Below are positions 1-5,641 of a DNA stretch of 12,544 nt, piece by piece. A model generated the notes under the pieces. It made no database searches. It was given only the letters and a program-made list of their open reading frames with translations, and had not been told where the DNA came from. The number at the start of each line of letters is the position of its first letter. Within the stretch, counting starts at the first letter, position 1. A program made the position numbers and the translations under genes. This DNA comes from Lachnospiraceae bacterium (GTDB taxonomy: Bacteria > Bacillota > Clostridia > Lachnospirales > Lachnospiraceae). The stretch spans positions 1 to 12,544 of the forward strand of contig VSNR01000129.1 in assembly GCA_009774345.1 (NCBI GenBank). The letters are read 5' to 3'.

Positions 1-45
1 TCGGAAAATCAATTCCGATCAACCTTTCTAAGTAGATTATACACG

Positions 46-82
46 GACTGTTTGCAGAGTGCAAGCAGTCTTTTAAATTTTT
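46..82 (+). terminator. Rho-independent terminator of an off-window gene
   Basis: An 11-bp stem (46-56 with 60-70, one G-U pair) with a GAG loop is followed directly by a T-rich tract (71-82). This is a standard intrinsic terminator reading rightward. It implies a plus-strand gene or leader ending left of the window. No coding region is visible in 1-312 apart from the tail of the 68-aa gene. Confidence 0.75.
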
Positions 83-96
83 AGACGATAATTTAA

Positions 97-140
97 GAAA
101 GCACCACCCAAATCACAATGCAAGTTCAGGCGGTGCTTTC
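97..140 (-). terminator. Hairpin terminator, probably for the minus-strand 68-aa gene
   Basis: A 12-bp stem (97-108 with 129-140, one wobble pair) encloses a 20-nt loop. On the minus strand the stem ends in GGTGCTTTCTT and runs into AT-rich sequence, so leftward termination is the better reading. The T-tract is weak. It would end the transcript of the 313-519 gene after that transcript has crossed the long-hairpin repeat. Confidence 0.5.
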
Positions 141-152
141 CGCATCCATTAT

Positions 153-330
153 CTAAGGAATTGTCAAGAAATAACATGTTAATTTGACGCCGTATAAATG
201 TTCAGCTGCAAAAAAGATAATCGCAGACGTAGCGGGCTACGTCAAGATTATCTGATGCCGCAGATGGACATTTAGCCATGTCAGTACCTGACAAGTCAAA
301 TTGATGAGTTATTTATTGACAGTTCCTAAG
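153..330. repeat. 178-nt long-hairpin intergenic repeat (MITE/REP-like)
   Basis: Three nested inverted repeats share roughly one axis. The outer arms are 153-188 with 295-330 (about 28 of 36 positions match). The middle arms are 196-209 with 260-273. The innermost is a perfect 8-bp pair, 226-233 with 236-243, around a GG centre. The right half carries an extra small palindrome, GTCAG-TAC-CTGAC (280-292), so the folded form would be branched. Weaker similarity of the outer arms continues to about 146 and 336. No ORF is encoded. This architecture fits a non-autonomous mobile or structured RNA repeat; the family name and copy number cannot be judged from one copy. Confidence 0.7.
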
Positions 331-519
331 TACTGGACGGTTCTTAAAATTCATTGATGCCGAGCCATAATACGGTTTTCTGCTGAACGCTGCCCGCGCC
401 TCCGGTGCGATTCCGCCTGCGCTGAGCTCTTTCTCTGTAACCTTCCTGCACTCGGACACTTCCCGCTCTATGTAGGCGCCCACAATCTGCACTACACCTT
501 TCCCACTCATAAAATCCAT
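313..519 (-). CDS. Small protein of unknown function (68 aa), C-terminus encoded in repeat arm
   Basis: I do not recognise this protein. The ATG at 519 is preceded by AGAAGGGGG about 8 nt upstream, a strong Shine-Dalgarno, and a consensus sigma-A promoter lies at 649-677, so it is probably expressed. The first half (residues 1-45) is charged and looks helical, with no membrane segment or known motif visible. The last five codons and the TAA stop (313-330) lie inside the outer arm of the long-hairpin repeat, so the natural C-terminus may have been replaced when the repeat arrived. An overlapping ORF at 344-541 in another frame would start upstream of the ribosome binding site and was not chosen. 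Confidence 0.5.
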   Translation of the reverse strand: MDFMSGKGVVQIVGAYIEREVSECRKVTEKELSAGGIAPEARAAFSRKPYYGSASMNFKNRPVLRNCQ

Positions 520-648
520 ATAAATTCCCCCTTCTGCACATATTTATTCCTTATTTTATTCTCTGCGGCGCTTATCAGCTTATGATTTTCCGCAAAATTT
601 TATATAGATTTAGAGACGATGTGAATCGTATTCGTTCTCACAGATATA

Positions 649-677
649 TTTATAACACACTCTCCTCGTACTTTCAA
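649..677 (-). promoter_or_regulatory. Sigma-A promoter for the 68-aa gene
   Basis: On the minus strand, TTGAAA (672-677) and TATAAA (649-654) are separated by exactly 17 bp. The expected start near 642 gives a leader of about 120 nt before the ATG at 519. The leader begins with the palindrome ACGAT-GTGA-ATCGT (616-629), a possible operator or small 5' hairpin. Confidence 0.6.
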
Positions 678-688
678 CCATTTTTGTG

Positions 689-775
689 CAAATTTTATAA
701 AAATTTGAACTATTTCGTAAAATTCAGTAACTAATTGCTGTATTTTTTTGTTTTCAAATTATTTCCAATAATTTG
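689..775. promoter_or_regulatory. Two AT-rich palindromes upstream of the sigma-28-like promoter
   Basis: Two perfect palindromes share the ends CAAATT and AATTTG. The first is 689-707 (8-bp arms, ATA centre) and the second 755-775 (9-bp arms, TCC centre). Their centres are 67 bp apart, and they lie between the divergent promoters for the 68-aa gene and the 936-1610 gene. They could be paired regulator sites, but AT-rich DNA yields palindromes by chance, so confidence is low. Nothing else supportable is seen in the 542-935 gap beyond the promoters listed. Confidence 0.3.
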
Positions 776-794
776 CGATTTTCTCTGTACATCC

Positions 795-822
795 TAAAGT
801 TTTTATGCGATAATGTCGATAT
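795..822 (+). promoter_or_regulatory. Sigma-28 (FliA/SigD)-like promoter
   Basis: TAAA (795-798), 16 bp, then GTCGATAT (815-822) closely matches the Gram-positive motility sigma factor consensus TAAA-N15/16-GCCGATAT, with one mismatch in the -10. Initiation near 829 would give a leader of about 107 nt for the gene at 936. No equally good sigma-A promoter is seen closer to that gene. Confidence 0.65.
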
Positions 823-832
823 AAACTTAAAA

Positions 833-859
833 CCAGCATACCGCATTTATGCGGGCTGG
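833..859 (+). promoter_or_regulatory. 5'-terminal mRNA hairpin
   Basis: CCAGC (833-837) pairs with GCTGG (855-859), and CCGCAT (841-846) pairs with ATGCGG (849-854), separated by an ATA bulge and a TT loop. The hairpin begins only a few nucleotides after the predicted start of the sigma-28 transcript. A stem placed there commonly protects mRNA from 5'-end decay. I see no match to a known riboswitch. Confidence 0.45.
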
Positions 860-935
860 ACGGCTGCCATGGAGGGTTACTGACACTGTATCAAATGAAA
901 TATGAAAATTGAAATAAGAAGGGAAGGGATACCAT

Positions 936-1610
936 ATGAGTTTATCAGGAATTGGGTATAACAGCACGACTGATCTATATGCACTTGAAGCGGAGAAGAA
1001 AGAAAATACAGCCTCTAAGGCTGACAAAGCTGACACCGCCAGCACCGAATCATCTAAAACAGAATCCAACAAAAACCAAAATTCAGCTGCGGTCTATGAC
1101 AAGAGGGAACTGTCTGCGGATGACAGAAAATCCATCGTTGCCCAGCTCAAGGCAGATCAGGAGAAACGCCAGAGCCAGCTCACCGATCTTGTACATAGCA
1201 TGCTCTCTACACAGACCAACACATTTGGTCAGGCAAACAATATCTGGCAGTTCCTCGCAAAAGGAGACTACAAGGTTGATGCTGCGACACAGAAAAAGGC
1301 ACAGGAAGCCATCTCAGAAGATGGATATTGGGGCGTAAAACAGACCTCAGACCGCATCGTATCGTTCGCAACCTCTCTTGCGGGCAATGATCCCAAACAG
1401 CTTGAGAAGATGCGTGACGCATTCCTCAAAGGATATGAGAAGGCTGAGAAGCAGTGGGGCGGCAAGCTTCCTGAGATCTCACAGAAAACGTATGATGCCG
1501 TACTTGAAAAGTTTGACAGCCTGATGAAGCCAAAGACAGAGAATCAGGAACCGCCAAAGGATACTGTTACCACAACAGAGGATGGCACTGTCGTTGCAAG
1601 AGCACAGTAA
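936..1610 (+). CDS. Conserved unknown protein with GYWGVKQTSDR motif, probably motility regulon
   Basis: This 224-aa protein starts at an ATG with GGGAAGGG about 6 nt upstream. Residues 17-60 are a low-complexity linker rich in Lys, Ser, Thr, Ala and Asn. Residues 60-198 form a mostly helical conserved-looking domain with LKADQEKRQSQL at 71-82, GYWGVKQTSDR at 130-140 and KQWGGKLPEISQKTYDAVL at 172-190. The tail is polar. There is no signal peptide or membrane span. I recall similar proteins in flagellated Clostridia but know no function for them. The sigma-28-like promoter upstream supports a role in motility, for example as a flagellar export or assembly accessory; that is inference. It is monocistronic and ends at a strong terminator. 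Confidence 0.8.
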   Translation: MSLSGIGYNSTTDLYALEAEKKENTASKADKADTASTESSKTESNKNQNSAAVYDKRELSADDRKSIVAQLKADQEKRQSQLTDLVHSMLSTQTNTFGQANNIWQFLAKGDYKVDAATQKKAQEAISEDGYWGVKQTSDRIVSFATSLAGNDPKQLEKMRDAFLKGYEKAEKQWGGKLPEISQKTYDAVLEKFDSLMKPKTENQEPPKDTVTTTEDGTVVARAQ

Positions 1611-1617
1611 AAACTTT

Positions 1618-1660
1618 AAATATAAAAACCGAGCAGAGAACCTGCTCGGTTTTTATATTT
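1618..1660. terminator. Bidirectional rho-independent terminator
   Basis: A perfect 19-bp inverted repeat (1618-1636 with 1642-1660) with GC core CCGAGCAG and a 5-nt loop is flanked by A-runs and T-runs on both strands. It separates the convergent genes at 936-1610 and 1659-3245, and it overlaps the stop codon of the latter by 2 nt. Confidence 0.9.
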
Positions 1661-3245
1661 ATTTAACGATCAAAAGTTTGTCGCCCGCCTTGATCTCATC
1701 CTCCGTCATATTATTCATTTCCTTGATGCGGCCGACGCTCACATAATATTTCTTGCCAATCTGCCAGAGCGAATCACCCGGCTTGACATAGTAAATCGCA
1801 AATCCCGGCAGTTTTTCCAACACATCTGCATTGAGCGGCGTCACACTCAGCTCTGTGAGAATATCCTCACTCTTTGCACTGTAGAGCCGCAGCTCGATAT
1901 TCATCGTCCCGCGCCACTCAAGCTGTGAGCTGTCCTTGATGCTCACAGTCTGCTGCGGAATCTGCACGGATAGTGAATACTGCTCGACTTGTGTCTCATC
2001 CACGCCCGCAAGCTCCCGCTCCACCTCAACCGGCACACTGGTGCGCACTGGATATAGTCCCTCACCGCCTTCGTTCGAGGCATATAATATTTGCAGCTCG
2101 ATCTCCCCGGAAAGCCGCAGCATCCCATCTTTGAAGGTAGTCTCCTCTAACTTCACCCGCGCATCGCTGTGGCACACCTGCAAAATCTTGGGGTCTGCAT
2201 CCTCAAGCCGGATGCTGCGCGTCAGCTTTTCCTCAATATTCTGCTCTGTGCACAGATTTCTAAACTGTTTGCTGTCAATCCCTGCCTGTACCTCGCAGCT
2301 CACGCCATACACATCTGCCACAATAGAGGTGCTCTCCTTCTCATAGAGCTTGATTTCCAGCTCCACCGTCATCTCGATTCCGATCAGCCGCATCTCGCCG
2401 TCTGCATCCTCTCTGACAGAGATTTCCTCGTGCCCTGTCTCGTACATCACATCGGCAATCATGCCTTCCCGGCTGTTCTGGCATTCTACAGTTCCATTAA
2501 ATGGTATCATCGTCTCATACCAGTTCATTCTGCCAGAAGCATCCTCCCGGTACACAATAAACAGGCTCAGCTCCCCGGTGATTCCCAGCTTCTCATCCAT
2601 CGGGCGGAAGCTGATGCTGCTAATCTCCGCATTTTTCCACAGCGCAGCGCCAATGTCCGGCATCCCGGCTGGCAGGCGCGTCTCCTCATGAATGCGCAGC
2701 AAATCTCTTTTCTTGACAATGGTTTCCAGAAATTCCAGACTCTTCTTGCGGTATTCAAGCTTTTCAAGCTCTGAATCCCCAGAGTTATCCAGCTCCACGC
2801 ACAGTTCCTCGGCAATGCTCTCCTCCACGCGCGGTTCGAGCGAGATCACCGCCTGAATGCTGAGTTTCCTTGAATTGATAATGTGCACCCGCATATCATC
2901 CAGACTCGTGCGGCAGATGACTCTGTCCTGCCCCTCAAGTTTATCGAGATAAATCTCCTCCATAAAAGGAATCTCGCCCTCCATGCCCGCAAGTGTTCTC
3001 TCCTCCTTATCCCCAGACAGAGTGCCTTCTGTCTGATACAGCAATTGATAGCACAAGCGCCCCTTGACCCAGATTTTGTTCATCCCGGTCTTGATCTCAT
3101 CCACTTTGATCTTACCGCAGTCGTAAATCACCTTCGCCACATCCGGCTTCGCATCGGACACATTGATGTCCGTCTCCAGCGGCACCTGCAAAAGCGCCTT
3201 TGACTTTATCCGCTCTGTATGGATATTTTTCTTCATTAATTCCAT
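1659..3245 (-). CDS. sipL: SipL-like spore coat morphogenetic protein (SPOCS/DUF3794 + LysM)
   Basis: This 528-aa protein matches SipL of Clostridioides difficile in length and layout. It has SPOCS (DUF3794) repeats over most of its length (clearest at about residues 15-135, then two further repeats to about 450) and one C-terminal LysM at 485-528 (YYVKPGDSLWQIGKKYY). In C. difficile, SipL binds SpoIVA through its LysM and anchors the coat to the forespore surface in the mother cell; this is family knowledge. The conserved KPGDSLW core is intact. The ATG at 3245 follows GGGGAGGG by about 9 nt. A sigma-E-like promoter lies just upstream, fitting mother-cell expression. There is no signal peptide, as expected for a cytoplasmic morphogenetic protein. 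The gene is monocistronic and ends in the shared terminator. Confidence 0.88.
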   Translation of the reverse strand: MELMKKNIHTERIKSKALLQVPLETDINVSDAKPDVAKVIYDCGKIKVDEIKTGMNKIWVKGRLCYQLLYQTEGTLSGDKEERTLAGMEGEIPFMEEIYLDKLEGQDRVICRTSLDDMRVHIINSRKLSIQAVISLEPRVEESIAEELCVELDNSGDSELEKLEYRKKSLEFLETIVKKRDLLRIHEETRLPAGMPDIGAALWKNAEISSISFRPMDEKLGITGELSLFIVYREDASGRMNWYETMIPFNGTVECQNSREGMIADVMYETGHEEISVREDADGEMRLIGIEMTVELEIKLYEKESTSIVADVYGVSCEVQAGIDSKQFRNLCTEQNIEEKLTRSIRLEDADPKILQVCHSDARVKLEETTFKDGMLRLSGEIELQILYASNEGGEGLYPVRTSVPVEVERELAGVDETQVEQYSLSVQIPQQTVSIKDSSQLEWRGTMNIELRLYSAKSEDILTELSVTPLNADVLEKLPGFAIYYVKPGDSLWQIGKKYYVSVGRIKEMNNMTEDEIKAGDKLLIVK

Positions 3246-3275
3246 ATAAAAAGCCCTCCCCTATGATACTACTTC

Positions 3276-3305
3276 AATGTATGCGGATGGAAGGCTTGGT
3301 ATGAC
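3276..3305 (-). promoter_or_regulatory. Sigma-E-like sporulation promoter for sipL
   Basis: On the minus strand, GTCATACC (3298-3305), 14 bp, then CATACATT (3276-3283) matches the Bacillus/Clostridium sigma-E consensus GTCATATT-N14-CATACAAT at 6 of 8 and 7 of 8 positions. The start would fall near 3269, about 24 nt before the sipL ATG, just upstream of its ribosome binding site. sipL of C. difficile is sigma-E controlled, so family knowledge and sequence agree. Confidence 0.65.
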
Positions 3306-3355
3306 TTTCAAAGAAATAAAAAAAGATGTGGCACAACTATCCTTGAAACTGCCAC

Positions 3356-3384
3356 TTGAAAAATCAAGATACATCGTTTATAAT
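3356..3384 (+). promoter_or_regulatory. Strong sigma-A promoter for a short RNA
   Basis: TTGAAA (3356-3361), a 17-bp spacer, then TATAAT (3379-3384) is an almost ideal vegetative promoter reading right. No convincing ORF with a ribosome binding site follows before the terminator at 3469-3506. The likely product is therefore a small RNA, proposed below as the antitoxin. Confidence 0.65.
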
Positions 3385-3390
3385 CAGAGT

Positions 3391-3506
3391 AGAAGGTAAC
3401 GGAGATATCGGTTTGTCCCCATTACCGCAGACGGAAACTTGATGTATTAACAATTTATTACTACAAACAAATTATCCCCTATTGCAAGTAGGGGATAATT
3501 TTATTC
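3391..3506 (+). ncRNA. Putative antitoxin RNA convergent with the 27-aa toxin gene
   Basis: This RNA of about 115 nt is inferred from the promoter at 3356-3384 and the terminator ending near 3506. The interval has no ORF with start and ribosome binding site. Its 3' terminator hairpin is exactly complementary to the 3' end of the toxin mRNA, which is transcribed from the other strand through the same inverted repeat, giving an overlap of about 45 nt. Convergent 3'-overlapping pairs of this kind are known from txpA/RatA and bsrG/SR4 of Bacillus subtilis. The start and end are estimates, and no homologous RNA family is recognised. Confidence 0.45.
3469..3506. terminator. Shared bidirectional terminator of toxin mRNA and antisense RNA
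   Basis: A perfect 13-bp stem (3469-3481 with 3489-3501; core ATCCCCTA/TAGGGGAT) with a 7-nt loop is followed by TTTTATT on the plus strand and TTTGTTTGT on the minus strand. It can therefore stop transcription in both directions. Confidence 0.85.
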
Positions 3507-3514
3507 TGTCTATT

Positions 3515-3598
3515 CTATTTTCGGTTATGATGATTATCTATGTAAGACAATGCAGCAAAAACAACCAAAAGCAATGTCAAAATCTCTAACGTATTCAT
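3515..3598 (-). CDS. Putative type I toxin, small hydrophobic peptide (27 aa)
   Basis: The start chosen is the ATG at 3598, which follows AAAGGAG by 8 nt. An in-frame ATG at 3700 would give 61 aa but lies on the promoter and has no ribosome binding site. The peptide begins MNTLEILTLLLVVFAAL, a single membrane span at about residues 4-18, followed by a short polar tail ending HHNRK. The Glu at position 5, the hydrophobic helix and the basic tail resemble the putative holin-like/TxpA-BsrG class of type I toxins, which act at the membrane. It has its own promoter, a Shine-Dalgarno-masking hairpin, a terminator and a convergent RNA. Identification rests on pattern and context; it could instead be another small membrane peptide. 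It lies 106 nt downstream of pyrD, with no terminator seen between. Confidence 0.6.
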   Translation of the reverse strand: MNTLEILTLLLVVFAALSYIDNHHNRK

Positions 3599-3608
3599 AG
3601 CATCATCT

Positions 3609-3628
3609 CCTTTCCGTTTCCGAAAAGG
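3609..3628 (-). promoter_or_regulatory. Hairpin masking the toxin Shine-Dalgarno
   Basis: In the toxin mRNA, CCTTTTC (3622-3628) pairs over 7 bp, one G-U, with GGAAAGG (3609-3615) around a 6-nt loop. The 3' strand of the stem contains most of the AAAGGAG ribosome binding site (3607-3613). Ribosome-site sequestration in the mRNA is a known safety feature of type I toxins such as BsrG. Confidence 0.5.
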
Positions 3629-3671
3629 ATAACCGAGGACTATCCCCATACTGTCTACTCTGACCACATTT

Positions 3672-3700
3672 ATTCTATCATAAATACCAAAATAATACAA
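3672..3700 (-). promoter_or_regulatory. Sigma-A promoter of the toxin gene
   Basis: On the minus strand, TTGTAT (3695-3700), 17 bp, then TAGAAT (3672-3677). Initiation near 3665 gives a 5' leader of about 67 nt and a toxin mRNA of about 200 nt. It sits directly after the pyrD stop codon. Confidence 0.6.
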
Positions 3701-3704
3701 TTCA

Positions 3705-4613
3705 TTATTTCACCGCCCCAATGATCTCCCCCAAATTCTCAATACCATACTGGCGCATATAGTCCTCGATGCCCTTCACCACTTCCATTGTCGTGTAGGG
3801 ATTGACAAAGTTCATGGCACCGATAGCAACCCCTGTTGCGCCTGCCAGCATAAACTCAATCGCATCCTCCGCATTGGCGATGCCGCCCATGCCAATCACA
3901 GGGATACTCACTGCATTTGCCGCCTGATACACCATACGCACCGCAACTGGTTTAATGGCAGGACCAGACAATCCGCCTGTCTTGTTCGCCAGCGCAAACG
4001 TTCTCTTGTGGACATCAATCTTCATCCCCGTAATCGTATTAATCAGTGAGACCGCATCACTTCCTGCCGCCTCTGCCGCCCTTGCCATCTCTGTGATATC
4101 CGTGACATTGGGTGACAGTTTCATGATAATCGGCTGCTTTGCCTTTGCCTTGATTTCTTTCGTAATGTCAAAAAGGGAACGCGGATGCTGTCCAAATGCG
4201 ATGCCGCCATGCCTGACATTCGGGCAGGACACATTGATCTCAAGCAGATCGACAGGCTGGTCTGAGAGCTTCTCGACCACCTCCACATAATCCGATACCG
4301 TTCGTCCGCAGACGTTGACGATAATCCTCGTATCAAACTGTTTTAAAAACGGGATATCCCGTTCAATCAATACATCAATCCCGGGATTTTGCAGCCCGAT
4401 CGCATTGAGCATCCCCCCGTAGGTCTCCTGCACACGCGGGGTCGGATTTCCTTCCCACGCAACATTTGCAACCCCTTTGGTCACAACTGCCCCAAGACGG
4501 TTCAAATCAACAAATCCTGCATCGGAATACTCCATGCCAGAGCCAAAGGTGCCTGACGCTGTCATAACGGGATTTTTGAACGTAACTCCTGCTATTGTTA
4601 TTTCAGTATTCAA
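3705..4613 (-). CDS. pyrD: Dihydroorotate dehydrogenase 1B, catalytic subunit PyrD
   Basis: This 302-aa protein has the usual class 1B length. It oxidises dihydroorotate to orotate in pyrimidine synthesis using FMN and passes electrons to PyrK and then NAD+. Visible hallmarks are ASGTFGSG at 19-26, TKG at 45-47, NPTPRVQETYGGMLNAIGLQ at 56-75, the catalytic cysteine C130 in NVSCPN, KLSPNVTD, GGLSGPAIKP, and the FMN-phosphate region GMGGI followed by GATGVAIGA. The cysteine base is the class 1 mark. The start is TTG at 4613, supported by AGGAGG 8 nt upstream, and the N-terminus aligns with the family there. pyrK lies 37 nt upstream on the same strand, so the two are co-transcribed. Confidence 0.95.
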   Translation of the reverse strand: MNTEITIAGVTFKNPVMTASGTFGSGMEYSDAGFVDLNRLGAVVTKGVANVAWEGNPTPRVQETYGGMLNAIGLQNPGIDVLIERDIPFLKQFDTRIIVNVCGRTVSDYVEVVEKLSDQPVDLLEINVSCPNVRHGGIAFGQHPRSLFDITKEIKAKAKQPIIMKLSPNVTDITEMARAAEAAGSDAVSLINTITGMKIDVHKRTFALANKTGGLSGPAIKPVAVRMVYQAANAVSIPVIGMGGIANAEDAIEFMLAGATGVAIGAMNFVNPYTTMEVVKGIEDYMRQYGIENLGEIIGAVK

Positions 4614-4650
4614 TCTCTTTTCCTCCTAACTCCAATTGACGTACAGCGTA

Positions 4651-5448
4651 CTATATTTCAACGTCCATCGCATCATAGACGGGACCATCGGTACAGATGC
4701 GCGCATTCTTGACATGCGAGTGATGGTCGGTCTCCCGTGTCTTCACGACACAGCCCAGACAGACACCAACGCCGCATGCCATCCGCTCTTCCAGCGAGAT
4801 AAACGCCTGACTGCCATTTTCGATGGCATATTTCTTGATAGCCCGAAGCATCGGCATCGGTCCGCAGGCAAAGATCACATCTGCTTTTAGCCGCTCTGCC
4901 TCAATGGCATCAATCACCGTCCCTTTGGTGCCAGCACTGCCGTCCTCCGTCGCAATATGCACAGGCGCATACTGTGACAAATCCTCCGCCAGAAAAAGCT
5001 CCTTGTCGCGGTAGCCGGCTATCACATCAACAGACGCGGCATTTTTTAGTGCCTTTGCCACGGATAACATCGGTGGAATGCCGATGCCGCCGCCGATCAA
5101 AAAGACGCGCTTCCCTTTTGCCTTCTCCAATGGAAAGCCATTCCCGAGTGTTCCGAGAACATCAATGCGGTGCCCTGTCTTGTAGCGCGAAAATTCAGCG
5201 GTCCCCTTCCCAGCCACGCGGTATACAATGCGCAGCCTGCCATTTGCCAGATCTGTCTCGCAGATGCTGATGGGTCTTGGCAGAAGCGCGGATTTGTCCT
5301 GTGTGTACACGCTGATAAACTGTCCGGGCTTTGCCTGCGCCGCAAGTGTCGTCGTAATCCACATATCGTAGATTCCGGGAGCAATCTGCTGCTGCTTATA
5401 TACTCTGGCGGTTTCTTTCTTCTTTGAATCCATTTTTATTGAACCCAT
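4651..5448 (-). CDS. pyrK: Dihydroorotate dehydrogenase electron transfer subunit PyrK
   Basis: This 265-aa protein is the FAD and [2Fe-2S] partner of PyrD; the class 1B enzyme is a PyrD2PyrK2 heterotetramer that uses NAD+. In order it shows a ferredoxin-reductase beta barrel with the FAD motif LPRPIS (56-61), the nucleotide-binding loop GGGIGIPP (119-126), CGPMPM (195-200), and the iron-sulfur cysteines C225, C230, C233 and C252. All four ligands are present. The ATG at 5448 follows GGAGGG by 6 nt. Other pyr genes are absent from the window, and I see no PyrR attenuator in the short leader. Confidence 0.95.
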   Translation of the reverse strand: MGSIKMDSKKKETARVYKQQQIAPGIYDMWITTTLAAQAKPGQFISVYTQDKSALLPRPISICETDLANGRLRIVYRVAGKGTAEFSRYKTGHRIDVLGTLGNGFPLEKAKGKRVFLIGGGIGIPPMLSVAKALKNAASVDVIAGYRDKELFLAEDLSQYAPVHIATEDGSAGTKGTVIDAIEAERLKADVIFACGPMPMLRAIKKYAIENGSQAFISLEERMACGVGVCLGCVVKTRETDHHSHVKNARICTDGPVYDAMDVEI

Positions 5449-5518
5449 TTCTATCCCTCCTCAATTGCTTTCTATCCAAATAATAGGTATATGACATGAA
5501 TCAATGAATTATAAGTAT

Positions 5519-5547
5519 ATCATAACACAGTTTGACCGTTTTGTCCT
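5519..5547 (-). promoter_or_regulatory. Possible promoter of pyrK-pyrD
   Basis: On the minus strand, AGGACA (5542-5547), 17 bp, then TATGAT (5519-5524). The -35 is weak (4 of 6). It would give a leader of about 60 nt. A second -10-like TATAAT lies slightly downstream with a poor -35, so the true start is uncertain. Confidence 0.35.
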
Positions 5548-5578
5548 TATTAATATTTTTTCGCGCCGCCGTGCCGCC

Positions 5579-5608
5579 TTGACAACCATAAACACAGCAG
5601 TATACAAT
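5579..5608 (+). promoter_or_regulatory. Sigma-A promoter of the AAA-ATPase gene
   Basis: A perfect TTGACA (5579-5584), 18 bp, then TACAAT (5603-5608). Transcription would begin near 5615, just before the ribosome binding site AAGGGGGG (5626-5633). This shows that the upstream in-frame ATG at 5504 is not the start. Confidence 0.65.
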
Positions 5609-5641
5609 AAAAAGTACTTTACAAGAAGGGGGGTACAATCC

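Noticed and set aside
1..18. TCGGAA/TTCCGA hairpin at the window edge
   Set aside because: Only 6 bp with no T-tract, and its left context is missing, so no function can be assigned.
344..541. 65-aa minus-strand ORF overlapping the 68-aa gene
   Set aside because: Its start lies upstream of the AGAAGGGGG site, which is correctly spaced for the ATG at 519 in the other frame.
823..935. Possible cyclic-di-GMP riboswitch in the leader of the 936 gene
   Set aside because: Some G-rich pieces resemble the family, but the conserved core and paired stems are not present; only a simple bulged hairpin is supported.
3301..3399. Plus-strand 32-codon ORF beginning MTFKEIKKDVAQ
   Set aside because: Its ATG lies inside the sigma-E -35 box of sipL and its body contains the antisense RNA promoter, so it is probably a chance reading frame, despite a weak GGAAGG upstream.
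3599..3700. 61-aa version of the toxin ORF starting at 3700
   Set aside because: The upstream part covers the promoter and leader and has no ribosome binding site, while the ATG at 3598 has AAAGGAG.
5504..5641. 46-codon N-terminal extension of the AAA-ATPase frame
   Set aside because: It holds the TTGACA/TACAAT promoter, and the ATG at 5642 has the strong ribosome binding site and starts the family homology.
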